A DNA stretch of 45,601 bases from Bacteroidaceae bacterium (lineage in GTDB: Bacteria; Bacteroidota; Bacteroidia; Bacteroidales; Bacteroidaceae): the NCBI GenBank assembly GCA_017471185.1, contig JAFUVZ010000007.1, positions 1 to 45,601 of the forward strand, given 5' to 3'. Positions within the stretch are counted from its first letter, which is position 1; the number at the start of each line of letters is the position of its first letter. The notes beneath the pieces are model-generated. The model made no database searches. It was not told the DNA's origin and worked only from the letters and a program-made list of their open reading frames with translations. Shown here piece by piece: positions 37,748 to 44,437 of the stretch. The translations under genes and the position numbers were made by a program.

Positions 37748-38203
37748 TCAATCTGATAAAACATATTTCTCGTTAAAATCTATGTTATGTAATTTCAGGA
37801 ACTGCAGGTATTCATCATGAAACGAAACTCTCTTGTGATGTTCCTGTTGGTTGCTGACATATTCAATCACCTTATTCACAACTGACTGACTTACTGAGAA
37901 TACCCCATATCCACTTTGCCATCCAAATAATCTGTACTTCGGTGATAAAGTCTTTATCCACCTGCTGCTGTTCCGTTTTGTTTCTTCTACAAGATTTGAT
38001 ACCGTTACGTCCCTTGAGAGCAGACATACTATATGAATATGGTCATTGGTACCACCGACTCTTACAGTCTGGCATCCTGTTGAGTTTACCAACTGACCGA
38101 TGTAGTTATGAACACGTTCCAGGTGTTCATTATCTATTTGTGGACTGGTCGTCTTAATGTGGAATACCATGTGCAGGTATATTTTGCTTAATGATTGTGC
38201 CAT
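37748..38203 (-). CDS. REP-associated tyrosine transposase (Y1/HUH family)
   Basis: A 151-residue single-domain HUH transposase related to IS200/IS605 TnpA. The metal-binding motif is His56-Ile-His58 in NDHIHIV, and the catalytic tyrosine is probably Tyr115 in VIEYVSNQQEHH. WQSGYGVFSVS (about 95-105) is typical of the family. The gene is complete. It is tightly flanked by mirrored REP palindromes: the right one lies only about 15 bases before the ATG and the left one about 13 bases after the stop. This is the layout of RAYT genes, which are usually single-copy domesticated transposases that act on REP sequences. Confidence 0.88.
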   Translation of the reverse strand: MAQSLSKIYLHMVFHIKTTSPQIDNEHLERVHNYIGQLVNSTGCQTVRVGGTNDHIHIVCLLSRDVTVSNLVEETKRNSSRWIKTLSPKYRLFGWQSGYGVFSVSQSVVNKVIEYVSNQQEHHKRVSFHDEYLQFLKLHNIDFNEKYVLSD

Positions 38204-38207
38204 TTGA

Positions 38208-38364
38208 TTAATGCTTTTGCCCTTTCAGGGCGTTTACAAATAAATATCTTTTTCCCAGGGCGATGCCCTGGGCTATGTGCTCATTGCCCCTTCGGGGCGT
38301 AATATCCAGTCATCTACTCCATCGGGGCACTGCCCTGGGCTATTCGCTCATTGCCCTTCAGGGC
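38208..38364. repeat. REP-like palindromes right of the transposase, including inverted-repeat arm
   Basis: GCCCT-TTC-AGGGC (38219-38231, part of the 25-base arm 38208-38232), CCCAGGGC-GAT-GCCCTGGG (38254-38272), GCCCC-TTC-GGGGC (38286-38298), a degenerate GGGGCACTGCCC (38324-38335) and GCCC-TTCA-GGGC (38353-38364). The order mirrors the left block, so the transposase sits inside an inverted pair of multi-REP units. Confidence 0.9.
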
Positions 38365-38461
38365 ATTCTTTGGCAGATGTTTTGTTACTTGTTGTGAATG
38401 AACTAATTTCATAACTATTTCTTCCTGTGTCAACGGCATATTATCATAATTAATTTACTTT

Positions 38462-39580
38462 TTATATAATTACGTTTTTGGGATACTGCATCGTCACGCA
38501 ATGCAGCGAACCGTGCTGTTTGATCAATGCACGGCAATCAATGCCAATCACCTCCCTGTCGGGGAATACAGCCTGTAATGCCATCAATGCCTTTTGGTCA
38601 TTCTCCGGCTGATTGTAAGTAGGGTAGAGCACCTGTTGGTTCAGGATTAAAAAATTGGCGTATGTGGCAGGCAGACGTTCCCCTTCGAAGACCACCTCAT
38701 CAGCCATAGGCAGAGGAACCAGGCGGTAAGGCTTGCCATCCGCTTTCCTGAACGACTGCAACTGAGCTTCCATCTTTGCCAGTCCCTCAAAATGCTCATC
38801 CTCCATATTTTCACACTTCACATAGGCGATGGTATCAGGCGTACAGAATCGGGCCAACGTGTCAATGTGGCTGTCCGTATCGTCACCGCTCAGGTAACCG
38901 AAATCCAGCCAGAGGATGCGGTTCACATGCAGGGCAACCTTCAGATATTCCTCTATATCCGCCTTATTGTATTGAGGATTACGGTTTGGATTCAACAGGC
39001 AGGCAGAGGTGGTGAGTAAGGTGCCCTCACCGTCACTCTCAATCGATCCCCCTTCCAACACAAAATCCAGGTGGCTGATATACTTGCCTTGCAGGAAACC
39101 CAAATCCACAGCCTGACGAGTCACTGCGTTGTCTTTCTCTGCAGCGAACTTATTGCCCCAACCGTTGAAACAAAAGTCTAACAGCTGAGGACCTTGTGCG
39201 TCAGTCAGCGTAATGGCTCCGTGATCACGGGCCCAGGTATCATTCGTATCACACCGCATGAATCTCACGTTCCGCATCATTACACGGGCATTGTTCAGCT
39301 GCATCATCACCTTCTGCGGTTCCGGCGTCACCACTAACAGCTTCTCATGACGGGCAATCTGCTTGGCAATCTGAGTGAAGCAGGCACACACCTCATCCAG
39401 CATAGGAGCCCAGTCGGTACCTGTATGAGGCCACGTCAGTTGCACACCACTCTGTTCGGCCCACTCAGCGGGCAGGGTAGGGTTACTCTGCTCTACCACG
39501 ATTTCGGTAAAGCGAGACGCGTCAACTTGCAGTTCGTCTTTCCTGCGTCCGTAAAATGGATTCTGTACTTGGAAGCCCAT
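38462..39580 (-). CDS. aguA: Agmatine deiminase
   Basis: A 372-residue guanidine-group-modifying enzyme that turns agmatine into N-carbamoylputrescine on the way to polyamines. Family motifs are AEQSGVQLTWPHTGTDW, TWARDHGAITL, FVLEGGSIESDGEGTLLTT, YLSGDDTDSHIDTLARF, and the nucleophile Cys361 in GSLHCVTMQYP. Homology begins near residue 36 (LPAEWAEQSG), so the first 35 residues are extra. The only ATG is at 39580, with no clear ribosome site; a GTG near 39499 is an alternative start. It lies directly after the terminator of the tRNA cluster, on the same strand. Confidence 0.94.
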   Translation of the reverse strand: MGFQVQNPFYGRRKDELQVDASRFTEIVVEQSNPTLPAEWAEQSGVQLTWPHTGTDWAPMLDEVCACFTQIAKQIARHEKLLVVTPEPQKVMMQLNNARVMMRNVRFMRCDTNDTWARDHGAITLTDAQGPQLLDFCFNGWGNKFAAEKDNAVTRQAVDLGFLQGKYISHLDFVLEGGSIESDGEGTLLTTSACLLNPNRNPQYNKADIEEYLKVALHVNRILWLDFGYLSGDDTDSHIDTLARFCTPDTIAYVKCENMEDEHFEGLAKMEAQLQSFRKADGKPYRLVPLPMADEVVFEGERLPATYANFLILNQQVLYPTYNQPENDQKALMALQAVFPDREVIGIDCRALIKQHGSLHCVTMQYPKNVII

Positions 39581-39602
39581 AAGTCGTAATTTTTTAGTAA
39601 AA

Positions 39603-39636
39603 CAAAAAAAAGAGACTCATCTCACGATGAATCTCT
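39603..39636 (-). terminator. Intrinsic terminator of the tRNA cluster
   Basis: On the minus strand, a stem of 5 bp, one mismatch and 5 bp with a four-base loop (39611-39636) is followed by eight Ts. It lies about 50 bases after the last tRNA and 22 bases before the aguA ATG. Confidence 0.88.
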
Positions 39637-39686
39637 CCCAACAATTAATTCATTCATAACAATGCCCAACTATGAAATTGGAACAG

Positions 39687-39759
39687 AGCGGAAAACGAGA
39701 CTCGGACTCGCGACCCCAACCTTGGCAAGGTTGTGCTCTACCAACTGAGCTATTTCCGC
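39687..39759 (-). tRNA. tRNA-Gly(GCC), copy 1
   Basis: The cloverleaf is complete: acceptor GCGGAAA pairing with TTTCCGC, D-arm AGCTCAGTTGGTAGAGC, anticodon stem CAACC/GGTTG with loop TTGCCAA (anticodon GCC), and T-loop GTCCGAGTC. CCA is not encoded. The sequence is identical to copy 2 at 40212-40284. It is the last gene of the cluster. Confidence 0.96.
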
Positions 39760-39793
39760 AAAAATTAGCTTCGCAAATTTTTTCGGCATTGTC
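39760..39793 (-). repeat. Duplicated tRNA-Gly 5' flank, copy 1
   Basis: This 34-base stretch just upstream of tRNA-Gly copy 1 is repeated with one change at 40285-40318 upstream of copy 2. Together with the tRNA it makes a duplicated unit of about 106 bases. Confidence 0.9.
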
Positions 39794-39880
39794 AGGCTGC
39801 GCTCGGCATAACCAAAAGCAAGCTTTTGTTTCTGCTCTCGCTTGCACGACAATTCCGCAAAAGCAAAGTTGCTATCATTG

Positions 39881-39962
39881 TGCCCAAGAAAGGACTCGAA
39901 CCTTCACGCCTCTCAGCACACGCACCTGAAACGTGCGCGTCTACCAATTCCGCCACTTGGGC
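39881..39962 (-). tRNA. tRNA-Leu(CAG), copy 1
   Basis: Class II tRNA with a long variable arm. Acceptor GCCCAAG/CTTGGGC, D-arm TGGCGGAATTGGTAGACGC, anticodon loop TTCAGGT (CAG), T-loop TTCGAGT. Differs from copy 2 (40124-40205) at two positions (39909 and 39916), which pair with each other in the variable-arm stem (C-G here, T-A there). Confidence 0.95.
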
Positions 39963-39999
39963 AGGGAATGATGATAGCAATTTTATTCTCATGAACAGG

Positions 40000-40083
40000 T
40001 GAAGAGAAGGAGACTCGAACTCCCACGACACAATTGTCACTACCCCCTCAAAGTAGCGCGTCTACCAATTCCGCCACCTCTCC
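40000..40083 (-). tRNA. tRNA-Leu(GAG)
   Basis: Class II tRNA with acceptor GGAGAGG and 3' strand TCTCTTC (two G-U pairs), the Leu-type D-arm, anticodon stem CTACT/GGTAG with loop TTGAGGG (GAG), and a variable arm around GACAATTGTGTC. It reads CUC/CUU codons and lies between the two CAG copies. Confidence 0.95.
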
Positions 40084-40123
40084 ATTTGTCTTATCATTAT
40101 GAATCAAAGAACTCTATTTTGTG

Positions 40124-40205
40124 TGCCCAAGAAAGGACTCGAACCTTCACGTCTCTCAACACACGCACCTGAAACGTGCGCGTCTACCAATTCCGCCACT
40201 TGGGC
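40124..40205 (-). tRNA. tRNA-Leu(CAG), copy 2
   Basis: Same structure as copy 1. The variable-arm pair is T-A (positions 40152 and 40159) instead of C-G, a compensatory change, so both copies look functional. It lies 7 bases from tRNA-Gly copy 2. Confidence 0.95.
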
Positions 40206-40211
40206 TACTTG

Positions 40212-40284
40212 AGCGGAAAACGAGACTCGGACTCGCGACCCCAACCTTGGCAAGGTTGTGCTCTACCAACTGAGCTATTTCCGC
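40212..40284 (-). tRNA. tRNA-Gly(GCC), copy 2
   Basis: Identical in sequence to copy 1 (39687-39759). First gene of the five-tRNA cluster, about 85 bases after the predicted transcription start. Confidence 0.96.
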
Positions 40285-40318
40285 AAAAATTAACTTCGCA
40301 AATTTTTTCGGCATTGTC
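40285..40318 (-). repeat. Duplicated tRNA-Gly 5' flank, copy 2
   Basis: The counterpart of 39760-39793 with one substitution. It forms part of the tRNA cluster leader. Confidence 0.9.
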
Positions 40319-40378
40319 TGCTGCCTGTGCCACTTTAGCAAGACTTGCAAGTATGTCAAATATCGCTTATTGCGGTTG

Positions 40379-40409
40379 CAAAGGTAGGCATTTTCTTGAA
40401 ACCTGCAAA
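40379..40409 (-). promoter_or_regulatory. Promoter of the tRNA cluster (TTTG-N19-TACCTTTG)
   Basis: Read on the minus strand, TTTG (40409-40406), a 19-base spacer and TACCTTTG (40386-40379) match both consensus parts. It lies between the nspC stop and the first tRNA, so the tRNAs need not depend on nspC transcription. Confidence 0.82.
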
Positions 40410-40453
40410 CTATTTTGAAGAAAATTTTCAAAAAAAATGCCTGGTGCCACTCC

Positions 40454-41593
40454 TCAACACATTCTGTTCCGATAGTCTTCGTATGAAAACTCCCTATATA
40501 TCACCGCTTTGCCCTCAGAAGTCCACAGTCCGATGGCAGGATGGTGAATACCGTTAAACATGTTGGTCTTTACCGTCGTGTAGTGTATCATATCCTCAAA
40601 AACGAGGCGTTCACCCACCTGCAGCTCATGATCAAAACTCCAGTAGCCCATATAGTCACCGCTCAGGCACGAGTTTCCACCTATTCTATATATAAAGGGC
40701 CCTTTTTTGTCCATCATAGAATCGGTAATCATGGGTTGGTAAGGCATCTCTAAGCAGTCGGGCATGTGGCAGGTGAAGCTCACGTTCAGGATAGCTGTCC
40801 TGATGCCATGGTTCTCCACGATATCCACCACCTCAGAAGTCAATACCCCTGTCTGCCAGGCAAAGGCAGAACCAGGCTCTAAGATAATCCGCAGGTTCGG
40901 ATAACGCTCATGCAGTTTCTTCAGTAGTCCGATCAGATGATCCACATCATAGTCCTTGCGAGTCATCAGGTGCCCACCGCCTAAGTTCAGCCATTTCACC
41001 TGATGCAGCCACTTGTCGAACTTAGGTATCAGGTGCTCCAGCGTATGCTCCAAGGCATAGGAAGAAGATTCACAATGGCAATGGCAATGGAATCCCTCGA
41101 TGCCTTCCGGCAAAGTTTCTGGTAGCTGGTCGGCTGTCAGTCCGAAACGGGAGCCAGGAGCACAGGGATTATACAGCTCTGTCTCTATCTCCGAATACTC
41201 CGGATTGATGCGTATGCCGCAAGAGATTGGCTCTCCGTAGCTCTTCACCATCGGGTAGAACCAGGCGTACTGCGTCAGTGAGTTGAAGGTGATATGGCTG
41301 CTGCAGTGCATGATATCTTCGAACTCCTGCATCGTGTAGGCAGGCGAGTAGGTGTGCGCTTTGCTGCCGAACTCCTCAAACGCTAAACGTGCCTCATATA
41401 GCGAACTGGCTGTAGTGTGTCTGATATACTCCCTGAAGATAGGGAACGACTTCCACAAGGCGAATGCCTTGAAAGCTAAGATAACCTCAACGTTAGCTTC
41501 ATCAGCCACACGCTTGATGAGCTGCAGGTTCCTTCTCAGCAGGTCCTCCTCCATGATGTAGCACGGATTGGGAAAAAGACTGTAGTCAATCAT
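40454..41593 (-). CDS. nspC: Carboxynorspermidine/carboxyspermidine decarboxylase
   Basis: A 379-residue PLP enzyme of the alanine-racemase-fold decarboxylases. It makes spermidine (or norspermidine) by decarboxylating the carboxy precursor. The cofactor lysine is Lys42 in ILAFKAFALW. Other family segments are SSLYEARLAFEEFG, GFHCHCHCESSSYALEHTLEHL-type, WLNLGGGHL, EPGSAFAWQTG and GGNSCLSGDYMG. I chose the ATG at 41593 over the TTG at 41602. The -7 element ends 17 bases upstream. The partner dehydrogenase gene (carboxyspermidine dehydrogenase) is not in the window. Agmatine deiminase, also of polyamine synthesis, lies beyond the tRNA cluster on the same strand. Confidence 0.94.
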   Translation of the reverse strand: MIDYSLFPNPCYIMEEDLLRRNLQLIKRVADEANVEVILAFKAFALWKSFPIFREYIRHTTASSLYEARLAFEEFGSKAHTYSPAYTMQEFEDIMHCSSHITFNSLTQYAWFYPMVKSYGEPISCGIRINPEYSEIETELYNPCAPGSRFGLTADQLPETLPEGIEGFHCHCHCESSSYALEHTLEHLIPKFDKWLHQVKWLNLGGGHLMTRKDYDVDHLIGLLKKLHERYPNLRIILEPGSAFAWQTGVLTSEVVDIVENHGIRTAILNVSFTCHMPDCLEMPYQPMITDSMMDKKGPFIYRIGGNSCLSGDYMGYWSFDHELQVGERLVFEDMIHYTTVKTNMFNGIHHPAIGLWTSEGKAVIYREFSYEDYRNRMC

Positions 41594-41610
41594 ATTTTTC
41601 AAATTTTGGG

Positions 41611-41618
41611 CAAAGGTA
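41611..41618 (-). promoter_or_regulatory. -7 promoter element of nspC
   Basis: TACCTTTG on the minus strand matches TAnnTTTG and lies 17 bases before ATG 41593, which gives a very short leader and rules against the TTG at 41602. Confidence 0.65.
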
Positions 41619-41641
41619 ATAATAATTTAAAGAAAATTGTT

Positions 41642-41649
41642 TATATTTG
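41642..41649 (+). promoter_or_regulatory. -7 promoter element of the alpha/beta hydrolase gene
   Basis: TATATTTG matches TAnnTTTG and lies 31 bases before the ATG at 41681. It is divergent from the nspC promoter. Confidence 0.65.
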
Positions 41650-41680
41650 AGGCACGAATTACTTAAAACTAAAACTGAAT

Positions 41681-42595
41681 ATGAAGAAAGTCGGATTGTT
41701 GTGCGTCGCTTTGTCGCTTGCCTGCATTTCCCAGGCGCAGACTCAGCAGGATGAAGCTGCCATGATGCAGGAGTATATGATCAACCAATATGTCAGTCCT
41801 AAAGGCATAGATGTAGAACTCTGGCCCAATGGTGCTCCCAACAGCAATGGTGTTGTCTATGACCGGCCTATGAAGCGGAACGACGATTCCTTTGATATGA
41901 AGCCAGGCATGAAGGTGGCGCTCCCTCCGAAGGGCGACAAGCCTACCCGTGCCGTTATTATCTGTCCTGGAGGCGGCTATCAGGCCTTAGCCACCATGCA
42001 CGAAGGCTCTATGTGGAGCTTCTTCTTCAATCGTGAGAACATCGCTGCCATCACCTTGACCTACCGCTTGCCACACCAGCACCATGAAGTGCCGGCCAGT
42101 GATGTCTATCAGGCCATCCGCATCGTGAAGGAACATGCCAAGGAGTGGAATATCGATCCCAATCAGATTGGTGTCATGGGCTCGTCTGCCGGCGGTCACC
42201 TGGCATCTACCGTAGCTACTCATGCTGCTGACGATGTGCGTCCTGCCTTCCAGATCCTGTTCTATCCCGTCATCACCATGGACAAGCGTTATACCCACAT
42301 GGGAACCCACGACCATCTGATTGGCAAAGATGCCTCCCCGGAGATGGAGGAGCTCTATAGCAATGAGAAACAGGTGACAGAAAAGACCCCGCGGGCATTC
42401 ATCGTGCTGGCAGATGATGACGATGTAGTGCCAGCCATCAATTCCGCCTGGTATTACGCTGCGTTGAAAGAGCATGGCGTACCAGCCAATATGCACGTCT
42501 ATCCTACGGGAGGTCATGGCTTCGGCAACATGCAGAGCTGGAAGTACAATGCCCAGATGCTCACCGATCTGCAGCTTTGGTTAGAAAGCTTTTAG
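41681..42595 (+). CDS. Secreted alpha/beta hydrolase (esterase-like)
   Basis: A 304-residue exported hydrolase. The signal peptide is about residues 1-19 (ending SQAQ). The oxyanion-hole region is VIICPGGGYQALA, the nucleophile elbow is GSSAGGH, and the catalytic acid and His are in VLADDDDVVPA and PTGGHGFG. It resembles the BD-FAE/Axe-type esterases and lipases found in plant-polysaccharide degraders. Substrate inferred only as an ester, perhaps an acetylated sugar. It reads as a single gene with its own promoter. Confidence 0.88.
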   Translation: MKKVGLLCVALSLACISQAQTQQDEAAMMQEYMINQYVSPKGIDVELWPNGAPNSNGVVYDRPMKRNDDSFDMKPGMKVALPPKGDKPTRAVIICPGGGYQALATMHEGSMWSFFFNRENIAAITLTYRLPHQHHEVPASDVYQAIRIVKEHAKEWNIDPNQIGVMGSSAGGHLASTVATHAADDVRPAFQILFYPVITMDKRYTHMGTHDHLIGKDASPEMEELYSNEKQVTEKTPRAFIVLADDDDVVPAINSAWYYAALKEHGVPANMHVYPTGGHGFGNMQSWKYNAQMLTDLQLWLESF

Positions 42596-42641
42596 TCGCT
42601 AAAAAATGCCTTTTTGCCGATTTTGCGTGCTTTTGATTAAA

Positions 42642-42668
42642 CCTTTTGATTCTTTTGTAGTCAAAAGG
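42642..42668. promoter_or_regulatory. Candidate operator: CCTTTTGA inverted repeat
   Basis: CCTTTTGA (42642-42649) and TCAAAAGG (42661-42668) form a perfect 8-bp dyad around an 11-base centre. The centre holds TTCTTTTG, one base off the -7 consensus, about 45 bases before the ATG at 42705. A site overlapping the promoter would suit a repressor, but this is inference. Confidence 0.4.
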
Positions 42669-42704
42669 GAAAAACAGAATAACTAACAAACTAATAGACT
42701 CAAC

Positions 42705-43283
42705 ATGAAAAAGACATTATTGACATTGGCAGCCATGCTGTGCATGACATTAGGCATGGCTCAGAATCCAGGAGCCCAGGCAGGGCAGGGTGGTCCTCAG
42801 GGCCAGCGTCCCCAGCGTCTCACAGTGGCAGAGGTAAATACCCGTATGCAGGAAGAGCTCAAGCTCGATGACGCACAGTTCAAGCAGGTAGAGAAGCTCA
42901 ACAAGAAGTACTCCACCCTCTATGAAGGCATGGCCATGGGCGGTGGTGCCATGGGTGGTGGTCGTCCCGGTGGCGGTCGTCCAATGGGCGGCGGTGGCGG
43001 CATGGATATGGACATGGGTGGCGGTGGTGCCCCTATGGGCGGTGGTGGCATGGGTAATGCCAACAGTGTACGCTTCACTCCTTCCCAGACCACACCAGAG
43101 CAGCTTGCCAAAAAGCAGCAGATCCAGCAGGAAGCCTATGAGAAGAAGCTGAAGAAGATTCTCACGGAAGAGCAGTATGCAGCCTATGAGAAGACCTTCC
43201 CGGCCCTCATGCCGAAACCCGGTCAGGGTCGTCCCGGTGGCCAAGGTTTTCCCGGTGGTCAGCGTCCCACAGGTCAGAACTAA
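42705..43283 (+). CDS. Secreted Gly/Met-rich protein, Spy/CpxP- or DUF4890-like
   Basis: A 192-residue exported protein with a signal peptide (about 1-19, ending GMAQ). Two helical segments, about residues 43-72 (EVNTRMQEELKLDDAQFKQ) and 125-165 (PEQLAKKQQIQQEAYEKK then ILTEEQYAAYEKTF), resemble the repeats of the Spy/CpxP-like periplasmic proteins. Between them is a low-complexity linker (about 74-118) of MGGG, PGGG and MDMDMGGGG units with about ten Met. A Pro/Gly/Gln-rich tail follows. The Met-rich linker could bind soft metal ions, but that is speculation. Function unknown. A terminator follows the gene. Confidence 0.82.
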   Translation: MKKTLLTLAAMLCMTLGMAQNPGAQAGQGGPQGQRPQRLTVAEVNTRMQEELKLDDAQFKQVEKLNKKYSTLYEGMAMGGGAMGGGRPGGGRPMGGGGGMDMDMGGGGAPMGGGGMGNANSVRFTPSQTTPEQLAKKQQIQQEAYEKKLKKILTEEQYAAYEKTFPALMPKPGQGRPGGQGFPGGQRPTGQN

Positions 43284-43301
43284 CCCAACAGTAAAAACTC
43301 T

Positions 43302-43333
43302 TCAAGCAGGCACCTTTGCCTGCTTGATTTTTA
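43302..43333 (+). terminator. Intrinsic terminator after the Gly/Met-rich gene
   Basis: A perfect 11-bp stem (TCAAGCAGGCA at 43302-43312 with TGCCTGCTTGA at 43317-43327) and a four-base loop, followed by a T-rich run. Confidence 0.92.
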
Positions 43334-43344
43334 TCAAAAGTCTC

Positions 43345-43575
43345 CATCCTTCATTAGTCATTCTCCATTCTCCATTCTCCATTATTCATTCTCCATTCTT
43401 CATTCTCCATTCTCCATTCTCAATTCTCCATTCTTCATTCTCCATTCTCCATTATTCATTCTCCATTATTCATTCTCCACTCTCCATTCTCCATTCTCCA
43501 TTCTTCATTCTCCATTCTCCATTATTCATTCTCCATTCTCCATTCTCCATTATTCATTCTCCATTCTCCATTAGT
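43345..43575. repeat. Heptamer tandem array, 33 units
   Basis: Exactly 231 bases, or 33 seven-base units without a single slip in phase. The main unit is CATTCTC; variants are CATTATT, CATTCTT, CATTAGT (second and last units), AATTCTC, CACTCTC and CATCCTT. It is almost free of G on the plus strand (pyrimidine-rich). It sits upstream of the upxY promoter. Related 8- and 6-unit arrays are at 27132 and 32899 in the same orientation. Confidence 0.95.
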
Positions 43576-43674
43576 GTTCATAATTTAGCTCTGGAGCAGC
43601 AGTCGGAGCCTTTTCTCTGTGGTTCTTTCACTTTAACTCTTTCTATTAAGAAAGAACAAATAATTCTCTTTTAA

Positions 43675-43706
43675 TTTGTATATTTATCAGGAAAACTTTA
43701 CCTTTG
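43675..43706 (+). promoter_or_regulatory. Promoter of the exopolysaccharide locus (TTTG-N20-TACCTTTG)
   Basis: TTTG at 43675-43678, a 20-base spacer and TACCTTTG at 43699-43706 match both consensus parts. The predicted leader is about 60 bases to ATG 43772. No invertible-promoter inverted repeats of the Bacteroides capsule type are visible around it. Confidence 0.8.
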
Positions 43707-43771
43707 CTGCTGAATTGCCTGCGCCATTTCAGGATACAGGCATATTTAAAACGCTAATAGGTTGTTAACCA

Positions 43772-44386
43772 ATGGCAAAAGAATTGGAAACTACCGAAAA
43801 ATCGGACATGAACCCGGCAGATTTGCATAAGGGCTCTGGCCTTGCCTTACCCTCCCAGCACTGGTATATTGCCGAATGTAAGCCCACCCGTGAGCGTACA
43901 TTACGTACCATGCTGCAGAAGTCAGGCTATGAGGCTTATGTCGCCAGCCAGATGGAGACACATTATTATAAAAGCCGTAACAAGCGTCAGGTAGAGAAGG
44001 TAGTCATCCCCTCCAAGATCTTCGTACATACAGAGGCAGAGAACCTCATGAAGATTCTCTACGAACACGCTTCCATCTATCGGTTCATGATTAACAGAGC
44101 AGTCTCTTCCGGTAGCAATGGCATCCGGCAGTTTGCCTTCGTCCCCGAGGACCAGATGCAGCAGCTGCGCTATGTGTTAGGCAACGCTTCCAATCCCGTC
44201 TTTCTCACCGCAGAAGACCTTGTGCTCAATCAGCGGGTTCGGGTGATGCGTGGCCCCTTGGCAGGTCTCGATGCCTTTTTCATGAAAAAGGGCCATGCCT
44301 CCTACATCGTGGTAAAGGTTGAGATGGGTTCACGCCATTATGCGTTCACTGAGGTGCCGTTGGAAGATGTCCAGGCCATTGACTGA
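43772..44386 (+). CDS. UpxY-family transcription antiterminator (NusG-like)
   Basis: A 204-residue NusG paralogue. After a 25-residue leader, the NGN domain begins at HWYIAECKPTRERTLRTML and includes EAYVASQMETHYYKSRNKRQVEKVVIPSKIFVHT. A KOW motif follows (about 150-175, VLNQRVRVMRGPLAGLDAFF). In Bacteroides, proteins of this family are the first gene of a capsular or exopolysaccharide operon and let polymerase read through it. The next gene here is a Wzc-like chain-length protein, which fits. Its own promoter lies 66 bases upstream. Confidence 0.9.
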   Translation: MAKELETTEKSDMNPADLHKGSGLALPSQHWYIAECKPTRERTLRTMLQKSGYEAYVASQMETHYYKSRNKRQVEKVVIPSKIFVHTEAENLMKILYEHASIYRFMINRAVSSGSNGIRQFAFVPEDQMQQLRYVLGNASNPVFLTAEDLVLNQRVRVMRGPLAGLDAFFMKKGHASYIVVKVEMGSRHYAFTEVPLEDVQAID

Positions 44387-44437
44387 TACCTTTTTAATAT
44401 TTAGGCAAATTATAAAATTAATTACTAAAAAAAACTT

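Larger units (their letters stand above)
43284..43771. other. 488-base non-coding region before the exopolysaccharide locus
   Basis: Holds, in order, the terminator at 43302, the 33-unit heptamer array (43345-43575), about 100 bases with no feature I can name, the promoter at 43675-43706 and a leader of about 60 bases before upxY. The 165-residue frame that crosses it is a by-product of the repeats. Confidence 0.85.

Noticed and set aside
36328..38364. Possible CRISPR array or attenuator series from the many palindromes
   Set aside because: The palindromes differ in type and spacing and are arranged as inverted blocks around a transposase, which fits REP elements.
43345..43575. Possible CRISPR array
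   Set aside because: The unit is 7 bases with no spacers and there are no cas genes; it is a simple tandem repeat.
43177..43674. A 165-residue open frame rich in His-Ser-Pro-Phe-Ile-Leu repeats
   Set aside because: It is the translation of the heptamer array, overlaps the end of a real gene in another frame, and has no start signal.
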